From the NCBI GenBank assembly GCA_021780015.1, contig JAJXZN010000099.1:1-9414 (forward strand): 9,414 nucleotides of DNA, in the 5' to 3' direction. Below are positions 1-6,556 of this stretch, piece after piece. The notes under the pieces are model-generated. The model was not told the DNA's origin, made no database searches, and saw nothing but the letters and a program-made list of their open reading frames with translations. A program made the translations under genes and the position numbers. Within the stretch, counting starts at the first letter, position 1; each line of letters begins with the position of its first letter. Source of the stretch: Pseudomonadota bacterium (GTDB lineage Bacteria; Pseudomonadota; Alphaproteobacteria; Rhizobiales; Beijerinckiaceae).

Positions 1-1
1 C

Positions 2-82
2 GGCAGCGCCGGGACTTCGATGCTATTTCACGCGGCGAACAATCTGATCGCCTTCCTGTCCGCCGGAATGGCCGGGAGCTGA
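2..82 (+). CDS. C-terminal end of a membrane protein, possibly a CPBP-family intramembrane protease (5' truncated)
   Basis: Only the last 26 codons lie in the window, in the frame that starts at base 2 and stops at TGA 80-82. The peptide is hydrophobic and contains FHAANNLIAFLSAGMAGS. The His followed by Asn at the third and fourth positions after it, inside a predicted membrane helix, resembles the last conserved motif of CPBP (Abi/CaaX-type) intramembrane proteases, where His and Asn help hold the metal. The stop lies between the two purine-rich stretches that make up the thyA ribosome-binding region, so the two genes may be translationally linked. The family call rests on a very short fragment; any polytopic membrane protein with a C-terminal helix is an alternative. 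The + strand frame starting at base 1 is also open to 102 but gives a charged peptide that runs into thyA. Confidence 0.4.
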   Translation, partial: GSAGTSMLFHAANNLIAFLSAGMAGS

Positions 83-85
83 AGG

Positions 86-982
86 ATGCGGCACCCTGAA
101 TATCAATATCTCGATCTTCTCGCCGACGTGTTGGCGCATGGCGACAGGCGCGTCGATCGGACCGGCGTTGGGACGCTCTCGCTTTTCGGCGCGCTGACGC
201 GGTTCAATCTCGCCGCCGGCACGGTGCCGATCCTCACCACCAAGCGCGTCTATTGGAAAACGGCGATCCGCGAAATGCTCTGGTTCTTGACCGGAAAAAC
301 CAATATCCGGCCGCTGCTCGAAAATAACGTCCACATCTGGACCGACTGGCCGCTCGAGCGCTATCGCCGAGCGACGGGCGAGGCGATCGCGCAAAGCGAT
401 TTCGAGCAAAGGATCATCGCCGATGATGCGTTCGCGTCGCGCTGGGGCGATCTCGGGCCGGTCTATGGCAAGCAATGGCGCCGCTGGCTCGGCCCCGACG
501 GCAAAGAGCATGATCAGATCGCGACTTTGATCGAGACGCTGAAGACCAATCCGGCCAGCCGGCGCATGCTGTTCCACGCCTGGAATGTCGGTGAACTCGC
601 TGAAATGTCGCTGCCGCCGTGCCACATGGTCTATCAGTTCCATTGCACGCATGATGGCAGGCTGAGCTGCCTGCTCTTCCAGCGTTCGGGTGACCTGTTG
701 CTCGGGTGCCCGTTCAATTGGGTCGGCGGCACGGCGCTGCTTGCGATGATTGCGCAGCAGGCCGGTCTCGTGCCGGGCGAATTCGTCTGGGTCGGCGGCG
801 ATGTGCACCTCTATCTCAATCATATCGAGCAGGCGCGAATCCAGCTGGCGCGCGAACCGCGGCCATGGCCGACCCTGCGGCTTTTGCGCAAGCCGGCGAG
901 CATCGATGATTACCGCATCGAGGATTTCGAGGTCGCGGGCTATCATCCGCACGCCGCCATCAAGGCCGATGTCGCGGTGTGA
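86..982 (+). CDS. thyA: Thymidylate synthase ThyA
   Basis: Cytoplasmic enzyme that methylates dUMP to dTMP using 5,10-methylene-tetrahydrofolate, leaving dihydrofolate; it supplies thymine nucleotides for DNA synthesis. The 298-residue protein carries the whole family signature: phosphate-binding Arg25 in DRTGVGT, the paired Arg159-Arg160, the nucleophile Cys179 in LPPCHMVYQF, QRSGD at 199-203, PFN with Asn211 that reads the uracil ring, His241 and Tyr243 in GGDVHLYLNH, and the C-terminal IKADVAV. It is longer than the E. coli enzyme (264 residues), mainly through an extra segment around residues 93-118, as in the larger forms of the family. The ATG at 86 follows GGGAG at 74-78. QRSGD and CPFNWVGG differ from the E. 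coli QRSCD and LPFNIAS. No folA (dihydrofolate reductase) follows; the next gene is convergent and 14 bp away. Confidence 0.97.
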   Translation: MRHPEYQYLDLLADVLAHGDRRVDRTGVGTLSLFGALTRFNLAAGTVPILTTKRVYWKTAIREMLWFLTGKTNIRPLLENNVHIWTDWPLERYRRATGEAIAQSDFEQRIIADDAFASRWGDLGPVYGKQWRRWLGPDGKEHDQIATLIETLKTNPASRRMLFHAWNVGELAEMSLPPCHMVYQFHCTHDGRLSCLLFQRSGDLLLGCPFNWVGGTALLAMIAQQAGLVPGEFVWVGGDVHLYLNHIEQARIQLAREPRPWPTLRLLRKPASIDDYRIEDFEVAGYHPHAAIKADVAV

Positions 983-985
983 GCC

Positions 986-1001
986 GCTGATCGCAATCAG
1001 C
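986..1001. terminator. Small hairpin at the convergent junction, possible weak bidirectional terminator
   Basis: GCTGAT at 986-991 and ATCAGC at 996-1001 form a perfect 6-bp stem with a 4-base loop, just after the thyA stop (980-982) and overlapping the last codons of the convergent glycosyltransferase gene. Its position between two converging genes fits a terminator, but there is no T-run on either side and the stem is short, so the function is only inferred. Confidence 0.25.
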
Positions 1002-4000
1002 CGATGCGGCGCGCGATGATGTCCATGCCGATGCGAAGCTGCGCGCTCACCTGAAATTCAAGCGGTTCGAAGCCCCGTTCGCGCAGCAGCGCATAAAGCC
1101 GCGCGCGGCCGAACATATGATAGCGGCCGATCTCGCTCCAATACGGATTGGCCGCTTGCGCGTGGAGCAGATTGAACGGCATCGCATCCATATTGGGCAG
1201 GCTCAGCACGAGCAGGCCGTCGCGTTGCAGCAGCCGGTGCGCGGCGGCAAGCCTGTCCGCGGGATCGGCGCAACGCGGCAATTGATCGTCGAGGCTGACG
1301 ACACCGAAACGCCCCGGCGCGGCGAAATTTTCGATCGAGACATGGTGCGCTTCCAAGCCGAGCTGGCGCAGCGCCGCGACAGGCGCAGCCCGGCTTTCGA
1401 GGCCGACGGCCTCGAAGCCGAATTCGGCTGCGGTGAGCAGCAGCGATCCGGCGCCGAAACCGGCATCGAGCCAGGCCGTATCGCAATTGCGCAGGCCGAT
1501 GTGGCGTGCCGCAGCGGCGACGAGCGGGGCTATGGCGCGGCGGCCGGCTTCCATCTTATGGCCGAAGGATGCGCCGCCAGGCGCGAGCGCCGGATCGAAA
1601 TAGCCTTCGGCGAAGACGTGGTCGCAATCGTCGCAGAGGTGCCATTGCACTTGCGATGGCATGCCCGCCCGGTAGCCGGAATCCCGGCTGCAATCGGCGC
1701 CGAAGAAAGCCTTGTGCGCGCGGCTGCCGCAGAGCGGGCAGGCCTCATAGGCGTGGCGGGTGATCGCCTGCACCGGGGCGAGCGCAGCGGCGGCGTGCGG
1801 CGTGATCGGCGCCACGGCGAAAGCCCGCGGCGCCTCGCCGCCCGCCCAAACGTCCCACATGCGGGTATAGGCGCCCTCGAGATGGCGCGTATAGCGGGCC
1901 ACATCGAACAAAGGCGCGCTCGGCCGATTGGCGAAAAGCTTGCGGCGGACGGCGGCAAGCGCCTCGGGCGCTTGCGCGAGCTTCAGCGCCAGCGCCTCAT
2001 AGTCTTGCAGGGATCGCGTCACGAGTTCCGGCAGGCCGACGGCATGGAGCAGGCTCGCGGCGACGCGGCCGGCGAAGGTGTCGCCGAGCATCGTGATCAC
2101 CGGCAGGCCGGCCCAGAGCGCATCGCTCGTCGTCGTATGGGCATTGTAAGGCAGGGTATCGAGGAAGAGATCGGCCAGGCGATGCCGGGCGAGATGGGCG
2201 CCGAGGCCGCGCCGCGCTGCGAAGACGAGCCGCTCCGGATCGACGCCTTGCGCCGCCGCCTCCCGGCGGAGATTGGCTTTCACGCGCTCATTGCCGTCGA
2301 GCAGCCAAAGCACGCTGCCGGGGACGGCGGCCAGCAGGCGCATCCAAATGGCGAAGAACTGCGGTGTGATCTTGTAGCTGTTGTTGAAGCAGCAGAAGAC
2401 GAAACCTTCCGCCGGGAGGCCGCATTCGGCACGTGTCGGCGTGCGGTCGTCGATTGGGCGCGACCGGTCGTTGGGCTGATAGCTGTCGGGCAGATGGATG
2501 ATCTTCTCGTCGTAGAATGGCTGCTGATCCATCGGCAAAGTGATCGGATCGGCGATCACGTAATCGATGAAAGCCGCGCCCATCGTGCCGGGATAGCCGA
2601 GGAAGTTCACCTGGATCGGTGCCGGGCGATGCGCGGCGATCTCGCTGCGCGAGAACTGCGTATAGCCTTTGAGTTCGACCAGAATATCGACCTTGTCGTC
2701 ATAGATGCGCTGGGCTGCGATCCGATCGTCGACGCCGGTGAGATCGACGAAACGGTCGAAGGCCCGGTCGAGCCGATGGCGCAATTCGCTGCCGTCGCTG
2801 GCGCCGTGCGAATAGGCGATGATCTCGAAGCGGGACCTGTCGTGCTGCTCGAAGACCCCGACCATGAGCATGGCGGTCGCGTGGCGGAAGAAATCCGACG
2901 AGAGGTAGCCGATGCGCAGTTTTCGCCCGCGCTCGTTCGCTGCCGGGCGGCGATGATCGAAACTGGGCGCGGCGCGGAGCGCCTTGGTCCAGTTCCGCGC
3001 CACATGCAGTTGCAGCGCATGACCGGAGTTCATGCTGAGGGTGCTGAAGGGCGGGACGGTGCCGCCATACGCGGCAGCCGCGGCAAGAACCGCGCTTTCT
3101 TCGGCGTCGTGGCCGGCCCAATCGCAGAAGGCGCGGCGAATGTAGAGCATCTGCAATCTTATGCCGACAAGGGCTGGGTTGAGCGCGACCGCGCGTGCGT
3201 AGGCGCTCAGCGCCTCGTCGGCGCGGAATAGGGATTCATAAGCCGTGCCGATATTGCAATGGACTTCCGCCATATCGGGATTGATCGCCAGCGCCTTTTC
3301 GTAGGCGGCGAGGGCGCCCGCGAAATCATTATGATGCTGCAGCATATTGCCGAGATTGCTGTAGGCTTCGGCGAAATCGGGACGCAACGCAACGGCCTGC
3401 TCGAAGGCCGCACAGGCTTCGTCGATGCGCAGCAGATCGCGCAAGATATTGCCGGCGGCAAAATGCGGGGCTGCCGCGTCCGGCCGCTTCGCCGCCGCGG
3501 TGGCACAAAGCGCCAGCGCTTCGTCGTGACGGTCGAGCCGGCGCAGGATTTCGGCGCCGTTCACGTGGGCTTCGACGAAGAACGGATCCAGCCGGCAGGC
3601 CGCCAAATAGGCCGCGAGCGCCGCTTCCAGCGCGCCGATGTCTTCGAGCACATTGCCGAGATTGTTATGCGATGGGGCAAAGCCGGGATCGAGGCGTACG
3701 GCGCGTTCGGCGGTCTCGCGCGCCGCGTCGAACTGGCGCGCCTCGCGCAGGATCGCCGTCAGATTGGCATAGGCGCGGGCGTAATCGGGCTTCAGGTCGA
3801 TCGCTTTGCCGATATATTCCACGGCCTGAGCATGCCGGCCGGTCACATGCTCGACGAGGCCGAGATTGTGCCAGGCGATTTCGTGATTGGGATTCTGTTC
3901 CAGGACTTGCGCATAAAGCTGGCGGGCGATGCCGTATTGCCGGCTGTTATGAAATTCGATCGCGCTTTCGAGCAACTGGGCTTCGGCGAGTTCAGACGGT

Positions 4001-4023
4001 AGCGCGGCTTCGGTGCGGGTCAT
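997..4023 (-). CDS. TPR - GT41 (O-GlcNAc-transferase/SPINDLY-like) glycosyltransferase fused to a C-terminal SAM methyltransferase
   Basis: A 1008-residue protein without signal peptide or membrane segment. About eight tetratricopeptide repeats span residues 14-285 and probably hold the acceptor protein. A GT41 domain follows at about 368-722: IGYLSSDFFRHA with His381 in the place of the conserved catalytic-region His of O-GlcNAc transferases, FNNSYKITP with Lys551 that contacts the donor diphosphate, and NAHTTTSDALWAGLPV at 627-642, the UDP-sugar site. Residues 762-800 hold Cys762, Cys765, Cys797 and Cys800 in two CxxC pairs, a zinc-ribbon-like segment as seen before some sugar C-methyltransferases. 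The last 160 residues are a class I methyltransferase with LDAGFGAG (852-859), acidic Glu876 ending strand 2, and LLVLSLPN at 937-944. The usual EH motif of Methyltransf_23-type enzymes is replaced by DDQLPRC (912-918). The ATG has GAGG ten bases upstream. The acceptor, sugar and methyl target are unknown. Confidence 0.9.
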   Translation of the reverse strand: MTRTEAALPSELAEAQLLESAIEFHNSRQYGIARQLYAQVLEQNPNHEIAWHNLGLVEHVTGRHAQAVEYIGKAIDLKPDYARAYANLTAILREARQFDAARETAERAVRLDPGFAPSHNNLGNVLEDIGALEAALAAYLAACRLDPFFVEAHVNGAEILRRLDRHDEALALCATAAAKRPDAAAPHFAAGNILRDLLRIDEACAAFEQAVALRPDFAEAYSNLGNMLQHHNDFAGALAAYEKALAINPDMAEVHCNIGTAYESLFRADEALSAYARAVALNPALVGIRLQMLYIRRAFCDWAGHDAEESAVLAAAAAYGGTVPPFSTLSMNSGHALQLHVARNWTKALRAAPSFDHRRPAANERGRKLRIGYLSSDFFRHATAMLMVGVFEQHDRSRFEIIAYSHGASDGSELRHRLDRAFDRFVDLTGVDDRIAAQRIYDDKVDILVELKGYTQFSRSEIAAHRPAPIQVNFLGYPGTMGAAFIDYVIADPITLPMDQQPFYDEKIIHLPDSYQPNDRSRPIDDRTPTRAECGLPAEGFVFCCFNNSYKITPQFFAIWMRLLAAVPGSVLWLLDGNERVKANLRREAAAQGVDPERLVFAARRGLGAHLARHRLADLFLDTLPYNAHTTTSDALWAGLPVITMLGDTFAGRVAASLLHAVGLPELVTRSLQDYEALALKLAQAPEALAAVRRKLFANRPSAPLFDVARYTRHLEGAYTRMWDVWAGGEAPRAFAVAPITPHAAAALAPVQAITRHAYEACPLCGSRAHKAFFGADCSRDSGYRAGMPSQVQWHLCDDCDHVFAEGYFDPALAPGGASFGHKMEAGRRAIAPLVAAAARHIGLRNCDTAWLDAGFGAGSLLLTAAEFGFEAVGLESRAAPVAALRQLGLEAHHVSIENFAAPGRFGVVSLDDQLPRCADPADRLAAAHRLLQRDGLLVLSLPNMDAMPFNLLHAQAANPYWSEIGRYHMFGRARLYALLRERGFEPLEFQVSAQLRIGMDIIARRIG

Positions 4024-4128
4024 GGCGGGCCTCGAAGCGTCCGGCCGGCGCCGGGCGCAATTCCAGAGCGTGGCCTTCGCCCTTTATCGGCCCTCGCTTG
4101 CGCGAAGCTGCCGCAATCAGCGGGAAAA

Positions 4129-4347
4129 TTACGCGATGATGTCGGGGGTCAGCGCATCCTCGATTCGGTCGATCCTATCGCGCAGGACGAGTTTGCGCTT
4201 TTTGAGCCGCTGGATTTGCAATTGATCGGAAGCGGCGATGTCGGCGAGCGCCTCGATGGCCGAATCGAGGTCGCGATGTTCCTGACGCAGCCGCTCGAGC
4301 TCCGCGCGCAAGGCCGCGCGCTCCTCATCGCTCAACTTGTCAGCCAT
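4129..4347 (-). CDS. DUF465 / YdcH-family small protein
   Basis: A 72-residue, highly charged protein that is almost entirely helical by composition. It matches the DUF465/YdcH pattern: an early ExxRLxxEHRDLDSAI stretch (residues 17-31), a central LQIQRLKKRKLVLRDRI (42-58) and the characteristic C-terminal end PDIIA. Members are short cytoplasmic proteins that probably form a helical hairpin or coiled coil; no molecular function is established. The ATG at 4347 is preceded by GGGACGG, a passable ribosome-binding site. It lies 105 bp before the GT41 start and 113 bp after the L,D-transpeptidase stop, on the same strand, so shared transcription is possible but not shown. Nothing links it functionally to either neighbour. 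Confidence 0.88.
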   Translation of the reverse strand: MADKLSDEERAALRAELERLRQEHRDLDSAIEALADIAASDQLQIQRLKKRKLVLRDRIDRIEDALTPDIIA

Positions 4348-4369
4348 CGCCGCCGTCCCGAAACGCTAC

Positions 4370-4391
4370 GGCCGGCACATGTATGCCGGCC
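4370..4391. repeat. Perfect inverted repeat between the L,D-transpeptidase and the DUF465 gene
   Basis: GGCCGGCA (4370-4377) and TGCCGGCC (4384-4391) are exact reverse complements around the 6-base loop CATGTA. A second, smaller stem lies next to it: CCGAT (4396-4400) and ATCGG (4405-4409) around CGCT. Both sit in the 113-bp gap after the L,D-transpeptidase stop. Read on the - strand, the large stem is followed by GTAGCGTTTC, not by a clear T-run, so this may be an imperfect terminator or attenuator, an mRNA-stabilising hairpin in the DUF465 leader, or a protein-binding palindrome. Confidence 0.45.
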
Positions 4392-4460
4392 GATGCCGAT
4401 CGCTATCGGGATAAAGCATTTTGCCGTCCGCCTGCAAATCGTCCGAAAGCCCGCGGCGGT

Positions 4461-5081
4461 TCAGATCACGTTAACTTGCGTGCCTACCTTGACGCGGTCG
4501 TAAAGGTCTTCGACGTCCACGTTCAGCATGCGGATGCAGCCGGAGGAAACCGCCTGGCCGATCGTATCAGGCTCATTGGTTCCATGGATGCGGAAACCCG
4601 TGTCGCCCTGCGCATTGAAGAGATAGAGCGCGCGGGCGCCGAGCGGATTGCCAATTCCCCCGGCCATGTAATGCGGCAGGTCGGGCCGGCGTTTCAGCAT
4701 CACGTCGGGCGGCGTCCAGTCCGGCCATTCGGCGCGGCGGGCGACATGAACATGGCCGGTCCAGCCGAAGCCTTCGCGGCCGACGCCCACCCCGTAGCGC
4801 AACGCCTTGCCGTCGCCGAGGGACAGGTAAAGATATTTGGATTGGGTATCGACCGTGATCGCGCCCTTCGGCGCGCCGGTTGGATCATCGACCAAAGTCT
4901 TCGTCGGCCTGGCGTCGCCCATAACGTTCGGCGATAGGCTCGCCGGTTGTGCCTGCGCCGGTTGCGACGACGGCTGCCCGGAGAAAAGATTGAACGGGAA
5001 AGGAAGGTCCTGGGCCATTGCGCCGCCGGCGCCGCCCGAAACAAGCAAAGCAGAAAGTGCAATCGCGTGGAGTTTCAACAT
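4461..5081 (-). CDS. Exported L,D-transpeptidase (YkuD/ErfK family)
   Basis: A 206-residue secreted enzyme expected to act on peptidoglycan in the periplasm, either making 3-3 crosslinks between stem peptides or attaching proteins to them. The signal peptide is MLKLHAIALSALLVSGGAGG followed by AMA, with cleavage before Gln24. A Gln/Pro/Ser-rich linker covers about 34-60 and the YkuD domain 73-206. The catalytic pair is His166 in FRIHGTNEP and Cys182 in SSGCIRM, with Arg184 after the cysteine, as in the E. coli ErfK group. The ATG at 5081 was chosen because the signal peptide starts there and GGGGG lies upstream; the frame is open to a TTG at 5174 but that would add 31 residues in front of the signal peptide and touch the preceding stop. 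It follows the SGNH hydrolase gene by 89 bp. Confidence 0.93.
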   Translation of the reverse strand: MLKLHAIALSALLVSGGAGGAMAQDLPFPFNLFSGQPSSQPAQAQPASLSPNVMGDARPTKTLVDDPTGAPKGAITVDTQSKYLYLSLGDGKALRYGVGVGREGFGWTGHVHVARRAEWPDWTPPDVMLKRRPDLPHYMAGGIGNPLGARALYLFNAQGDTGFRIHGTNEPDTIGQAVSSGCIRMLNVDVEDLYDRVKVGTQVNVI

Positions 5082-5170
5082 AACGCACCCCCGACAAAAA
5101 ATGCCGCGCGCCGATAAAGCCACGGGGCGGTTCGGACGGATGTGCGTTTTGTTCCGTCGCGATGGAGCGC

Positions 5171-6487
5171 TCAATGGGTGCTTACGCCGCCGGGTGCCGA
5201 GGCCGGGCTCTTCGCCGGCGCGGCAGGCGGGGCCGAGGTTTTTGCCGGCATGGTCGCGGCGAGCGCCGAGGCCGGCTTTGGCGGCGCGGGCGGCGGGCGG
5301 ACAAGCTCCGTTCGTGGCCAGGCGAAGTCGTCGGCCCTGCCGGGCTTTGCATCCGGCGTCTTGCCGTTGACGAAAGCTTGCTCGACGAGGCTGGTAGCAT
5401 CGGCCTTGGTCGGGGCCGAGGCCAGCGTCGCAAGCTCACCGCCAGGGGCGAGGACCGGTCCGGTCAAAGGCAGTACAGGGCCGACCGGCGGTTTGACCGG
5501 CGCAACCGCGGCATTTGCCGCGGGCGAATTGGTTCCGGCCGGCGCGGTCGTCTCGATTTTCGCCAACGCAGCATCGTCTTGCGGCACTGCGCCATTGAGA
5601 ATGTCGCGAATCTGCGGCTGGACGAAGCTCGCGAGTTTCAGCCCGCCCGCCTTGGTGAAATGAATGCCGTCCATCGCGCGCAGCCGCACGACCTGGCCGT
5701 CGACATCCGGGCCATAGGAGCTGAACTGGCCGCTGTCGTCGACGAAATCTTCCCAGATATCGACGTAGGTCGCGCCGTTCCGGCTCGCGTATTGACGATA
5801 CATGTCGTTCAGCGCCGCCATTTCGGCCGAGAAACGGTCGCTCTTCATGATCGGCAGGCCGACCCACAGCAGCGGGATCTTGGCGTCGTGAAAAATCTTC
5901 GCCACCGCTTCGATCCGCGCCGAATAGATTTGCTCATATTGCGGGGTGCCGGGATCGTAGCTGCCATTGGCATCGTGCAGCGTCTGGTGGTCGTTGCTGC
6001 CGATCATCATGACGGCGACATTGATCTTTTGCCCGCTGGCGACGAGGTCGTGCGCGGCTTTCGGCCAATCGTAATAATCATCGCGCACAAGGCCGGAATC
6101 TTCTTTTGCGTCGCGCAGAACCTCGACCTCCGGCCTGTCGCTCAAGGCGGTGGTCAGGCCTTGGCCGAGTAATTGGCCGAGCGAGTCGCCAAGGACGGCG
6201 ACGAAGAAGGTCGGCGGTACGGCCGGCGCCTTCGCCGGCTTATTCGCGGCCGATACATGCGGATGGTAAACGTAATGGCGATGCGGCCGCGGCGGCGCGT
6301 ATTCTTCGTAGTTATGCTGCGGATGGAATTGCTCTTGGAACCAGTTGAAAGGGTTAAAGCCCTGGGCCTGCGCCGCAGGCATAAGGGCGCCCAACCAAAA
6401 CAACAGCGCGCCCAGCACGCGTGCCGGCGCTTCTATTCTCTCCCGAAGCTTATGGTCGCGCTGCGGGCGCGTCCGCCAAAGAGCCAT
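5171..6487 (-). CDS. Secreted SGNH/GDSL hydrolase, DUF459 family
   Basis: A 438-residue exported protein. An arginine-rich n-region leads into a hydrophobic stretch and cleavage after AQA (residues 39-41). The SGNH fold covers about 92-298: AVLGDSLGQ with nucleophile Ser102, MIGSND at 161-166 with Asn165, and MDGIHFTKAGG at 272-282 with Asp273 and His276 completing the triad. This matches DUF459, an SGNH subgroup common in Hyphomicrobiales; such enzymes are likely esterases or acetyl-transfer partners on envelope polymers, but the substrate is not known. Between signal peptide and catalytic domain is a His/Tyr/Pro-rich stretch (54-78), and the last 130 residues are Ala/Pro-rich low complexity. 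The start has GAGAGG upstream. The L,D-transpeptidase gene follows, which suggests a cell-wall role, and the NicO gene ends 69 bp before it. Confidence 0.87.
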   Translation of the reverse strand: MALWRTRPQRDHKLRERIEAPARVLGALLFWLGALMPAAQAQGFNPFNWFQEQFHPQHNYEEYAPPRPHRHYVYHPHVSAANKPAKAPAVPPTFFVAVLGDSLGQLLGQGLTTALSDRPEVEVLRDAKEDSGLVRDDYYDWPKAAHDLVASGQKINVAVMMIGSNDHQTLHDANGSYDPGTPQYEQIYSARIEAVAKIFHDAKIPLLWVGLPIMKSDRFSAEMAALNDMYRQYASRNGATYVDIWEDFVDDSGQFSSYGPDVDGQVVRLRAMDGIHFTKAGGLKLASFVQPQIRDILNGAVPQDDAALAKIETTAPAGTNSPAANAAVAPVKPPVGPVLPLTGPVLAPGGELATLASAPTKADATSLVEQAFVNGKTPDAKPGRADDFAWPRTELVRPPPAPPKPASALAATMPAKTSAPPAAPAKSPASAPGGVSTH

Positions 6488-6556
6488 CGTCTGCCTCTCG
6501 TTCCTATCTACGCCATTTGACGGCGAAGTTAAGGAAAAAGGAGGACTTTCACCGTC

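Noticed and set aside
23..952. A 309-codon open frame on the - strand opposite thyA
   Set aside because: It mirrors the codon pattern of thyA, has Arg/Asp/Glu-rich composition and no domain.
1117..3231. A 704-codon open frame on the + strand opposite the glycosyltransferase gene
   Set aside because: It lies fully antisense to a gene with clear domain motifs, its translation is Arg/Glu/Gly-rich with no recognisable domain, and long antisense open frames are common in GC-rich DNA.
5082..5170. A terminator after the SGNH gene, suggested by six T residues on the - strand (complement of 5096-5101)
   Set aside because: The GC-rich bases before the T-run do not form a clean stem by eye, so I did not call it.
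5082..5174. An N-terminal extension of the L,D-transpeptidase to a TTG at 5174
   Set aside because: The added 31 residues precede a clean signal peptide and have no family similarity; the ATG at 5081 has a G-rich ribosome-binding site.
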